A DNA stretch of 34,076 nt, from contig JAQUEX010000013.1 of assembly GCA_028684935.1 (NCBI GenBank), positions 1 through 34,076 on the forward strand. Reading direction: 5' to 3'. The translations under genes were made by a program, and so were the position numbers. Below, in pieces: positions 24,533 through 31,658 of this stretch. How positions within the stretch are numbered: position 1 is the first letter of the stretch; each line of letters begins with the position of its first letter. The notes beneath the pieces were generated by a model. It was not told the DNA's origin. It worked only from the letters and a program-made list of their open reading frames with translations, and did no database searches. The stretch is from Kiritimatiellia bacterium. Lineage in GTDB: Bacteria > Verrucomicrobiota > Kiritimatiellia > RFP12 > UBA1067.

Positions 24533-26044
24533 ATGCCGACGCTTCAATGGTTAGATGACGGACAGGCCCGCCGGGCCGTGGACAAGGTGCCGTACCGCAT
24601 GCTCCGGCCCGATGACGCGCTCTCCTGCGGCGACCCCGCTGCCGAGAACATGCTCATTCAGGGTGACAACCTCGACGCCCTCAAGTCGCTCATGCCCTAC
24701 GTCGCCGGCCGCGTCAAATGCGTCTTCATCGACCCGCCCTACAACACCGGCTCCGCCTTCGAGCATTACGACGACAACATCGAGCATTCCACGTGGCTAT
24801 CCCTCATGTACCCGCGCCTCGAACTCCTCCGCGACCTCCTCGCCGAGGACGGCTCTGTCTGGGTCTCCATCGACGACAACGAGGTCCATTACCTCAAGGT
24901 CATCATGGACGAGGTTTTCGGACGGAAGAATTTTATTGCGAATGTTCTTTGGCAAAAGCGAACTTCGCCGGACGCGCGCCTTCAAATTAGTCAGGCGCAT
25001 GATCATGTCTTGTGTTACGCAAGATCAATTGAAAGGTATGTTTTTGGCAAACTGCCACTGTCCGAGAAACAAAGTAAGTCTTACAAGAACCCCGACAATG
25101 ATCCAAGGGGACCGTGGGCATCAACAGATTATTCTGCCCAGGGATTCAGACCAAATCAAATGTATACGATTGTGACTCCCGGCGGCAAATCCTACTCGCC
25201 GCCGCCGGGGAATTGTTGGAAGAATGTGGAGAGTGTATTTCAGACGCTAGTTGCTGATAATCGGATCTGGTTTGGCAAGGATGGTCGCGGCGTTCCTCGA
25301 CGGAAAACGTTTCTCTCAGAAAGTGAAGGTCGGGTACCCTGGACTTGGTGGGAGAATGCAGAAGTTGGCCACAACCAGGAAGCAAAAAACGAGACGAAAG
25401 AATTGTTTGATAAGGATGACGTTTTCGCAACCCCCAAGCCCGAGCGCCTGATTCAGCGCGTACTGCAGATCGCGACCAATCCCGGCGACCTGGTGCTGGA
25501 CTCGTTCCTGGGGTCGGGCACGACGGCGGCGGTGGCGCACAAGATGGGCCGCCGCTGGATCGGCATCGAGATGGGCGCGCACGCGGTGACCCATTGCGCG
25601 CCGCGCCTGAAAAAAGTGGTGGAGGGCGAGCCGGGCGGGATTTCCAAGGCCGTCGGCTGGACCGGCGGCGGCGGGTTCCGCTTCTGCCGCCTCGGCGAGG
25701 CCGTCTTCGACGCCTACGGCGCGATCAACCCGGAGGTGACCTTCGAGGCGCTGGCCGCCCACGTCTGGTTCTCAGAGACCGGCACGCCCGCCCGACGGGA
25801 CCGCCGCAAGAGCCCGCTCTTGGGCGTCCACAACGGCACGGCCTATTACCTGCTTTACAACGGCATTCTCGGCGACCGGCGCACCGCAGGCGGCAATGTG
25901 CTCAATTCGGCCATCTACGCCTCCTTGCCTCCATTCGACGGTCCCAAGGTGATTTACGGCGAATGGTGCCAGTGGGGCGCGGAGCGGCTCAAGCGCGAAC
26001 GGGTGGCCTTCAAGCAGACGCCGTATGATGTGCGGGTGAGGTAG
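24533..26044 (+). CDS. mod: Type III-like DNA methyltransferase (Mod), beta-class, probably N6-adenine
   Basis: 503 residues. Catalytic motif IV DPPYNTG (67-73) precedes the AdoMet-binding motif DSFLGSGTTA (about 323-332), the order of beta-class amino-methyltransferases; DPPY in this context usually means N6-adenine. The segment between the motifs (about 130-300) is the target-recognition region and is visibly more AT-rich than both flanks, which suggests an exchanged specificity domain. The C-terminus after about 380 is an extra domain of unknown role. ATG at 24533 is the best fit to family N-termini, although no strong ribosome site is present. It is the first gene of mod-fic-res, 21 bp before fic. 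It modifies host DNA against the Res enzyme. Confidence 0.9.
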   Translation: MPTLQWLDDGQARRAVDKVPYRMLRPDDALSCGDPAAENMLIQGDNLDALKSLMPYVAGRVKCVFIDPPYNTGSAFEHYDDNIEHSTWLSLMYPRLELLRDLLAEDGSVWVSIDDNEVHYLKVIMDEVFGRKNFIANVLWQKRTSPDARLQISQAHDHVLCYARSIERYVFGKLPLSEKQSKSYKNPDNDPRGPWASTDYSAQGFRPNQMYTIVTPGGKSYSPPPGNCWKNVESVFQTLVADNRIWFGKDGRGVPRRKTFLSESEGRVPWTWWENAEVGHNQEAKNETKELFDKDDVFATPKPERLIQRVLQIATNPGDLVLDSFLGSGTTAAVAHKMGRRWIGIEMGAHAVTHCAPRLKKVVEGEPGGISKAVGWTGGGGFRFCRLGEAVFDAYGAINPEVTFEALAAHVWFSETGTPARRDRRKSPLLGVHNGTAYYLLYNGILGDRRTAGGNVLNSAIYASLPPFDGPKVIYGEWCQWGAERLKRERVAFKQTPYDVRVR

Positions 26045-26065
26045 CAAGCAACAGGAGGCTCTGAA

Positions 26066-27184
26066 ATGGCGGTTCAATATCATCTCGACAAATTTCCTCC
26101 GCGAAAATTGGAGTGGGAGCGCCTGATCCCTCTGATAGGGCCGGCGAACGCCGCTTTGGCGCGGTATGACGGTACGCTCCTGGCCATACCGAATGCCGCC
26201 GTGCTGCTTTCGCCGCTGATGACGCAGGAAGCGGTTCTCTCTTCCCGTATCGAGGGCACCCAGGCGACCATGGGTGAGGTCTTGGAGTTCGAGGCCGCGG
26301 GAGAAAAAGCCAGCACGCTGAGCGAGCAGAAAAAGGGCGACATCGTTGAAGTCCTCAACTATCGGAAGGCGATGCGTAGAGCCCAAGAGTTGCTGCAAAC
26401 GTTGCCGCTTTGCCAGCGCGTGGTGTGCGAAGGCCATCAGGTACTTTTGGATGGTGTCCGCGGACAGAACAAAGCCCCCGGCGCGTACCGCAGGATTCCC
26501 AACTGGATCGGGCCTCAGGGGTGCCCGATCGAAGAGGCACGCTATGTGCCGATTTCCGCTGAGAAATTGCCGGATGCGATGGGGGAATGGGAGAAGTTTA
26601 TTCATGCGGACGCGCCTGACAAACTGGTGCAGCTTGCTATCCTGCACGCGGAGTTCGAGGCGCTGCATCCCTTCCTGGACGGAAACGGCCGGTTGGGGCG
26701 TATGCTCGTGCCGCTCTTTATGGCCTATAAAGGCTTGCTCAGGGAGCCCATGTTCTATATCAGCGCGTTCTTTGAAAGGAATCGGGAGGAGTACTACGAA
26801 CGGCTGTTGGCTGTATCGGAGCACGATGCTTGGACCGACTGGATCGCGTTCTTCTTAAAGGCTGTTCGCGAACAGGCTTTGGAGAATCAGAACAAGGCAA
26901 ATGCGATCGTGGCCCTCTACATGCGCTATAAAGGTCAGTTTTCGGAATTGACCCGTTCCCTCTACAGCATCAATGCGCTGGATTTCATTTTCAAGCAGCC
27001 GATTTTCAAGTCGACGGACTTCGTGACCAACTCGGGAATCCCCAGACCTACCGCGATGCGGATATCCAAGTTGTTGCGGGACAAAGGGATATTGTTGAGC
27101 TTGCAGGTTGGGAAGGGGCGGCGGGAAGGGGTTTATGCCTGTCGGGAACTCCTGAATATCGCCGAAGGGATGGATGTGCTTTGA
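26066..27184 (+). CDS. Class II Fic-domain protein (probable AMPylase) with winged-helix end
   Basis: 372 residues. ATG at 26066 has AGGAGG 8 nt upstream. The catalytic motif HPFLDGNGRLGR (201-212) is complete, including the active-site His. The N-terminal inhibitory motif S-x3-E-G is present as SSRIEG (59-64), which marks class II Fic proteins: Glu63 would block ATP until it is relieved. Residues about 290-365 look like a winged helix (STDFVTNSGIPRPTAMRISK, then a wing). Fic enzymes transfer AMP or another phosphate-linked group to proteins. It lies between mod and res on the same strand, so it may regulate or guard the restriction system. Stand-alone Fic proteins of this layout are also common, so the link is inference. 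Confidence 0.92.
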   Translation: MAVQYHLDKFPPRKLEWERLIPLIGPANAALARYDGTLLAIPNAAVLLSPLMTQEAVLSSRIEGTQATMGEVLEFEAAGEKASTLSEQKKGDIVEVLNYRKAMRRAQELLQTLPLCQRVVCEGHQVLLDGVRGQNKAPGAYRRIPNWIGPQGCPIEEARYVPISAEKLPDAMGEWEKFIHADAPDKLVQLAILHAEFEALHPFLDGNGRLGRMLVPLFMAYKGLLREPMFYISAFFERNREEYYERLLAVSEHDAWTDWIAFFLKAVREQALENQNKANAIVALYMRYKGQFSELTRSLYSINALDFIFKQPIFKSTDFVTNSGIPRPTAMRISKLLRDKGILLSLQVGKGRREGVYACRELLNIAEGMDVL

Positions 27185-27316
27185 ATCTCACCTGTTCGAT
27201 ACAAGCGCTTTAGAGTCTCACAAAACTGCTTTTGTGAGACGCAAACGGATTTGAGGTGAACAAGTGAGACGCAAACGCTCCCATAGAAAGAATCAGCCGG
27301 TTACAAATTGTAACCG
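27185..27316 (+). promoter_or_regulatory. Inverted and direct repeats between fic and res, operator candidate
   Basis: A hairpin with 11-bp arms, GTCTCACAAAA and TTTTGTGAGAC, around CTGC (27215-27240). GTGAGACGCAAACG repeats directly at 27234-27247 and 27264-27277. CGGTTACAA and TTGTAACCG form a perfect palindrome around one A (27298-27316). The first motif recurs as ATCTCAC at about 27185. There is no T-run, so this looks like control of res, perhaps by the winged helix of the Fic protein. Confidence 0.5.
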
Positions 27317-27340
27317 ACTGGAAGTCGGCCCTTGCCCCGG

Positions 27341-27370
27341 TCTCTGCGTTCCCTGTGTTCTCTGCGGCTA
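27341..27370 (+). repeat. CTCTGCGTT...CTGTG...CTCTGCGGCT type dispersed sequence
   Basis: A TCTCTGCGTTCCCTGTG-type string just before res. Related strings of the form CTTTGCG/CTTTGTG are scattered through many environmental bacterial genomes; a similar one lies at 1591-1616 (ACACAAAGACGCCAAGGCGC). The nature of the repeat is unknown to me. Confidence 0.35.
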
Positions 27371-27389
27371 ATCAAAAGGCATTGTTTTT

Positions 27390-30011
27390 ATGGAACTGAA
27401 GGACTTTCAGAAAGAGTCGCTGGCGAATCTCGACGCATTCCTGCGGACCGCGCGCGCGGGGACGCTCGCCGGCGCGTTCGAACAGGTGGCCAAACCCGAC
27501 CGGCCCGACCTCTTCCGGCCCTACCGCCCGCTTACCGACGCCACGGCCGAGGCGCCGTTCGTCTGCCTGCGGCTGCCGACCGGCGGCGGCAAGACCATCC
27601 TCGCGACCCATGCGGTCAAGACCGCCGCCGAAGCCTGGCTGTGCACCGACTCGCCGCTGGTCCTGTGGCTCGTGCCCACCAACATGATCCGCGACCAGAC
27701 CCTCGACGCGCTGCAGGATGCGCAGCATCCTTACAGGCAGGCGCTGGACGACGCCTACAAGGGCCGTGTGCGCGTGCTCGCCCTGTCGGACTTCGCGCAG
27801 TTGCGGCCGCAGGACCTGGTCTCGCGCGCCAACGTCCTCATCGGCACGCTGGCCACGGCGCGCGTGGACAAGACCGAGAGCCGCAGGGTGTACGACCACA
27901 ACGAAGACCTGGAACCGTTCTTCGCGCGAGGCGTGCCGGACGGGGTTGAACTGGAGCGCGACCCCGAAAGCGGCAAGGTGAAGTTCTCCTTTATTAACCT
28001 GCTTTCGCTGGTGCGCCCCCTGGTCATCGTTGACGAGGCCCACAACAACAAGTCTCCGCTCAGCCTGGAGGTCATGAACCGCATCCGGCCCTCGTGCGTG
28101 GTCGAGTTCACCGCGACCCCGGCGGCGGAGAGTAACATCCTGCATCACGTCGCCGCCTCCACGCTCCAGAAGGAGCAGATGATCAAGATGCCGATCGAGC
28201 TGACCCAGCACGACAACTGGCAGTTGGCGCTCCATGCGGCGGTGCAGGAGCAGGCGCGGCTGAAGGCGTTCGCCGATGCCGAAAAGGAATACCTGCGGCC
28301 CATCGTCCTGATTCAGGCCGAGAATAAGGACAAGGATGTCAGCGTCGATGTGGTCCGCGAGTACCTGCTCGCTCAGGAGAATATCCCCGAGGCGCAGATC
28401 GCCGTGGCGACCGGCGAACGGCGCGAGTTGGACGAGGTCAACCTGTTCGACCCCGCCTGTCCCGTTCGTTTCGTGATTACGGTCCAAGCGCTCAAGGAGG
28501 GGTGGGACTGCTCCTTCGCCTACATTTTCTGCTCGCTGGCGACGGTGCACTCGACCAAAGACGTGGAACAGCTCTTGGGCCGCGTGTTGCGGATGCCCTA
28601 CGCGCGTTACCGTCAGGCGGAGGAGCTCAACCGGGCTTACGCGCATGTTTCCAGCGCCAGTTGGCCGACGGCGATCGTGCAGCTTCGCGACCGACTGGTC
28701 AGCATGGGTTTTGACGAGACCGAGGCCGAGCGCGCGATCCGCGAGCAGATAGCCGCGGAGAGCGAACGCTCTCTGAATCTCGATTATGCGACCGCGACAA
28801 GCGGGTTGCCGCTGTTCGAGGCGCGCGTCGTCGTCAAGGAACCTCCCGCGCTGAGCCATCTCGATGCGGTGGAACGCGACTACGTGACGGTGCGCCCGAC
28901 CGCCGACGGCCACACCGAAATCGTGCTGAGCGCGCAGATCACCGATACGGCTTTGCTCAAGGTGGAGCAGGCGCTAAAGCCCGCCGACCGGGCGAACCTG
29001 CGCGAGCAGATGGCGATTCGGCGGCGGCAGGAACGCCGTCGTAACTGCCCGGCAGAAAAAGGCGCGTCCTTCTCTGTGCCGCAGCTTATGATCCGCCTCG
29101 ACGGCGCGCTCTACCCCGTCGAAGAAGAACTGTATTTGCGCGAAGGTGTCCGGCTGGCCGACTTGCCCGTCGCTCTGGAAGCGGCCGATTTCGAGGCGGA
29201 CGAGGGCGCGATGCGCTATCTTGTGGGCATCAACGACAACCGCATGTTCATCCGGACTTTGCGGCGCGACGAGGTGGACATGAACGGATTGGTCGCGACG
29301 TGGGATGAAACCGAATTCGTCCGGTTCCTTGCGCCGAGGCTTCGGCACAAGCATATCCCTCCGACAGTCTTGAACGAGTATCTTCGCCGTGTCATCACCG
29401 ACCTCAACGAACGGCGCGGGCTTTCCTTGGGGGCGATTCAGTCAGCCGTCTTCCGGTTGGAGGATGTGCTGAGACGGAAAATCGCGATAAGTATCGAGCA
29501 GGCCAAAGCCAAGGGATTCGACATCCTGCTTTTCTCTAAAGAGTCGCAGCCTGAGGTTGGCTACGAGACGCCTTATGTGTTTCCCAAGGCCGATGCCTAC
29601 ACGCCGCCCAGGTACTACAAAGGGAAGTATGACTTCCAGCATCATTTTTACGCTGACGTGGCCGCATTCGACAGCGGCGAGGAAGAAGAGTGCGCGTGGA
29701 TACTCGATAATCTGCCGCAGGTCGAGCACTGGGTGCGCAACATCGCCAATGACGAACGCTCCTACCGCTTCCCGAAAGCCGGCGGAGATTTCTACCCCGA
29801 TTTTGTCGCGCTCCTCAAGGACGGCCGGCGTCTGGTGGTGGAGTACAAAGGTGAAGTCTATAAAACCAACGACGACTCCAAGGAAAAGAACATGGTCGCG
29901 CAACTGGCGGCAAAGGCTAGCAAAGGCCAGCTTCTCTACGTGATGGCCGTCGCAAATGACGACCTCGGCCGTTCGGTCGAGGCCCAGATCAAAACCGTGT
30001 TGAACGGATAA
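27390..30011 (+). CDS. res: Type III-like restriction enzyme, SF2 helicase plus nuclease (Res)
   Basis: 873 residues. SF2 helicase motifs are in order: Walker A LPTGGGKT (62-69), Walker B DEAH (215-218), motif III FTATP (240-244), and motif VI QLLGRVLRMP (about 393-402). The C-terminus carries a PD-(D/E)xK nuclease: YPDF (Asp about 804), then V-V-E-Y-K-G (Glu about 818, Lys about 820). This is the layout of type III Res subunits and related DEAD/DEAH-nuclease proteins, which translocate on and cut DNA lacking Mod methylation. ATG at 27390 has only a weak AAAGG site 10-12 nt upstream. It is separated from fic by about 205 bp of repeats, so it may have its own control. Confidence 0.9.
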   Translation: MELKDFQKESLANLDAFLRTARAGTLAGAFEQVAKPDRPDLFRPYRPLTDATAEAPFVCLRLPTGGGKTILATHAVKTAAEAWLCTDSPLVLWLVPTNMIRDQTLDALQDAQHPYRQALDDAYKGRVRVLALSDFAQLRPQDLVSRANVLIGTLATARVDKTESRRVYDHNEDLEPFFARGVPDGVELERDPESGKVKFSFINLLSLVRPLVIVDEAHNNKSPLSLEVMNRIRPSCVVEFTATPAAESNILHHVAASTLQKEQMIKMPIELTQHDNWQLALHAAVQEQARLKAFADAEKEYLRPIVLIQAENKDKDVSVDVVREYLLAQENIPEAQIAVATGERRELDEVNLFDPACPVRFVITVQALKEGWDCSFAYIFCSLATVHSTKDVEQLLGRVLRMPYARYRQAEELNRAYAHVSSASWPTAIVQLRDRLVSMGFDETEAERAIREQIAAESERSLNLDYATATSGLPLFEARVVVKEPPALSHLDAVERDYVTVRPTADGHTEIVLSAQITDTALLKVEQALKPADRANLREQMAIRRRQERRRNCPAEKGASFSVPQLMIRLDGALYPVEEELYLREGVRLADLPVALEAADFEADEGAMRYLVGINDNRMFIRTLRRDEVDMNGLVATWDETEFVRFLAPRLRHKHIPPTVLNEYLRRVITDLNERRGLSLGAIQSAVFRLEDVLRRKIAISIEQAKAKGFDILLFSKESQPEVGYETPYVFPKADAYTPPRYYKGKYDFQHHFYADVAAFDSGEEEECAWILDNLPQVEHWVRNIANDERSYRFPKAGGDFYPDFVALLKDGRRLVVEYKGEVYKTNDDSKEKNMVAQLAAKASKGQLLYVMAVANDDLGRSVEAQIKTVLNG

Positions 30012-30161
30012 TGCCCTAATCCAGGTTTTGGAGGGCCAGAAATAACAGCCCCTGGTATCTTATCGTGTTTGTGTGTTTTGGTAGTTGTTTTTGTAATACT
30101 CCCTGCTTTTCACCTAGTTTCAGAGGGTTGCCCGAGAAACGCCCCCGTGGACGGTAAAAAC

Positions 30162-30199
30162 AAAAAACCCCGAAAACATTGGCGTTTTCGAGGTTTTTT
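30162..30199. terminator. Bidirectional intrinsic terminator between res and tRNA-Pro
   Basis: A long hairpin: an AAAAAACCCCGAAAAC arm pairs with GTTTTCGAGGTTTTTT, with one mismatch and a 6-nt loop. It has T-runs on both strands, so it can end the tRNA-Pro transcript (minus) and the res transcript (plus). Confidence 0.85.
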
Positions 30200-30211
30200 A
30201 CTCTAAAAAGA

Positions 30212-30288
30212 TGGTCGGAGCGGAGGGAGTTGAACCCTCGACCTTTTGGTCCCGAACCAAACGCGCTACCAGGCTGCGCTACGCTCCG
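30212..30288 (-). tRNA. tRNA-Pro (anticodon CGG), CCA encoded
   Basis: A 77-nt cloverleaf on the minus strand: acceptor stem CGGAGCG/CGCTCCG, D-arm GCGC/GCGC, anticodon stem TTTGG/CCAAA with loop TTCGGGA (anticodon at 30252-30254, reading CCG codons), T-arm GAGGG-TTCAACT-CCCTC, discriminator A and genome-encoded CCA. The 3' end faces the restriction-modification/mobile region, the usual side for tRNA-linked islands. Confidence 0.97.
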
Positions 30289-30366
30289 AAAAGGGGGCAA
30301 AACAGGCGCATAGATTAGCGAATCCACGCCCAATGTCAAAGACAAAGATCGCGCCCCGAAAAAAAA

Positions 30367-30585
30367 TTACACGCGCTCGACGACGATCTCGGGGTCGAGC
30401 GATTCGCGCAGGATGCGCTCAATACCCTGTTTGAGCGTCATGGTGGCGTGCGGGCAGCTTCCGCAGGCACCGCGCAAGCGCAGCTTGACTGTCTTGCCCT
30501 CAATCGCCACCACGTCCATGTCGCCACCGTCCGCCTGCAGCATGCCGCGAAGTTCTTCCAGTTTGGCCTGAATCTGTTCCGTCAT
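30367..30585 (-). CDS. NifU-like C-terminal domain Fe-S scaffold protein
   Basis: 72 residues, the full length of stand-alone NifU C-terminal (Nfu-type) proteins. It carries LQADGGDMDVVAIEGKTVKL and the cluster-binding C-x2-C in GACGSCPHA, followed by the TLKQGIERILRE helix. It would assemble or carry an iron-sulfur cluster in the cytoplasm. AAGGAG stands about 7 nt before the ATG. It is divergent from the zinc-ribbon/EIIA gene and lies upstream of tRNA-Pro on the same strand. Confidence 0.93.
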   Translation of the reverse strand: MTEQIQAKLEELRGMLQADGGDMDVVAIEGKTVKLRLRGACGSCPHATMTLKQGIERILRESLDPEIVVERV

Positions 30586-30677
30586 CGTGGGCTCCTTTGC
30601 AAATGGTCCGTATGATGCCGGAAACAGGGGGCGGCGTCAAGCCGGGGCTTGCCCCCGCTTCGGGTGTGCGGCTTTCG

Positions 30678-30706
30678 TTGACACGCTCACACAATTCGGT
30701 CACAAT
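30678..30706 (+). promoter_or_regulatory. Sigma70-type promoter of the zinc-ribbon/EIIA-secretin operon
   Basis: A perfect -35 TTGACA (30678-30683) and CACAAT (30701-30706) are separated by 17 bp, about 80 bp upstream of the ATG at 30786. Confidence 0.45.
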
Positions 30707-30785
30707 AGCGCCAACAATTTGGATAGAACGATGAGCGGTCCTGTACGGTGTTCGCTCCCGGACTGAGACCGCTTGAAAGGACAGT

Positions 30786-31619
30786 ATGCAAAGCCTGATC
30801 AACCATTTGAACCAGCTTCAGGAATTGGTCCTGATCCGAGATGAGCATCGGACCACCGGCGACGGCCGCCACATGGAAAGCCTGAACACCTCGATCGACC
30901 AGTTGATTGACAAGTTGCCGCCGGACATCAAGTCGCTTTACCAGCGCCTCTACAAAAAAGATCATATCGTGATGGCGCCGATGTATAACGGGTGCTGTGC
31001 GATCTGCGGCATGCGCATGCCGATCAGCCAGGTGCAGGCGGTGCGCCTCTGCAAGCAGATCCAGAACTGTCCGAGCTGCGCGCGCATCCTGTTCGAGGAG
31101 AGCGACGCGCCGCGCTGGGTCGGCGAGACGCCCAGCCGCACGGAGCCCCGCAAGTCGGGCATCTCGCGTTTCTCGGCCGAGTCGCTGATGGCCCCGGACC
31201 TCAAAGGGACTACCGGGGCCGAGGTGATCGCTGAGCTGGCGACGCTGATGGAGCAGAAGAACTTCGTTTCCGGCGCGGACAAGCTGGTCGAATCGGCCTT
31301 GGAGCGCGAGGCTGTGTTAAGCACGGCGATGGAGAACGGGCTCGCGTTTCCGCACGTGCGCGGGGTGGAGGGGGGCGGCCTGACGCTCTCGCTCGGCGTG
31401 TCGAAGAAGGGCGTGAAGTTCGATGACGCGGGCAACGTGTGCAACATCATTTTCTTCATCACGATCCCCACAGCGGTCAGCGCGTTTTATCTACGGTTGA
31501 TGTCGGGCCTCACCGAGACGTTCCTGAAGGAGCAGAACCGCGAGGCGATCCTTGCGGCGGAGACGCCTGAGCAGCTCTGGAAAGCGCTGACCAAGGCGAC
31601 GCGCTACTCGATCAAATAG
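30786..31619 (+). CDS. Coiled-coil/C4 zinc-ribbon protein fused to a PTS EIIA (Ntr-like) domain
   Basis: 277 residues. The N-terminal helices (1-60) lead into a C4 zinc ribbon of the zf-RING_7 type: C71-x2-C74, then C95-x2-C98 in NCPSCARILF. After a Ser/Pro/Arg linker, residues about 140-277 form a type 2 PTS EIIA domain with the phospho-accepting His at about 190 in ENGLAFPHVRG, as in PtsN/FruA. EIIA domains pass phosphate from HPr-like proteins and often act as regulators. Fusion to a zinc ribbon points to a regulatory rather than transport role. AAAGGA precedes the ATG. It is the first gene of a three-gene plus-strand operon with a secretin and a lipoprotein. Confidence 0.88.
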   Translation: MQSLINHLNQLQELVLIRDEHRTTGDGRHMESLNTSIDQLIDKLPPDIKSLYQRLYKKDHIVMAPMYNGCCAICGMRMPISQVQAVRLCKQIQNCPSCARILFEESDAPRWVGETPSRTEPRKSGISRFSAESLMAPDLKGTTGAEVIAELATLMEQKNFVSGADKLVESALEREAVLSTAMENGLAFPHVRGVEGGGLTLSLGVSKKGVKFDDAGNVCNIIFFITIPTAVSAFYLRLMSGLTETFLKEQNREAILAAETPEQLWKALTKATRYSIK

Positions 31620-31658
31620 CGGACAAAGCGGTCCGCCGCGCGGCAAGAGAGAGGGCAT

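Noticed and set aside
27372-28913. A 513-codon minus-strand open frame inside res
   Set aside because: Its protein has no recognisable motif and the plus strand encodes an intact helicase with all motifs, so it is a shadow of GC-rich codons.
30212-30288. A possible attachment-site repeat made from the tRNA-Pro 3' end
   Set aside because: I looked for a second copy of the GGGTTCAACTCCC part and the acceptor end upstream and found none in the window.
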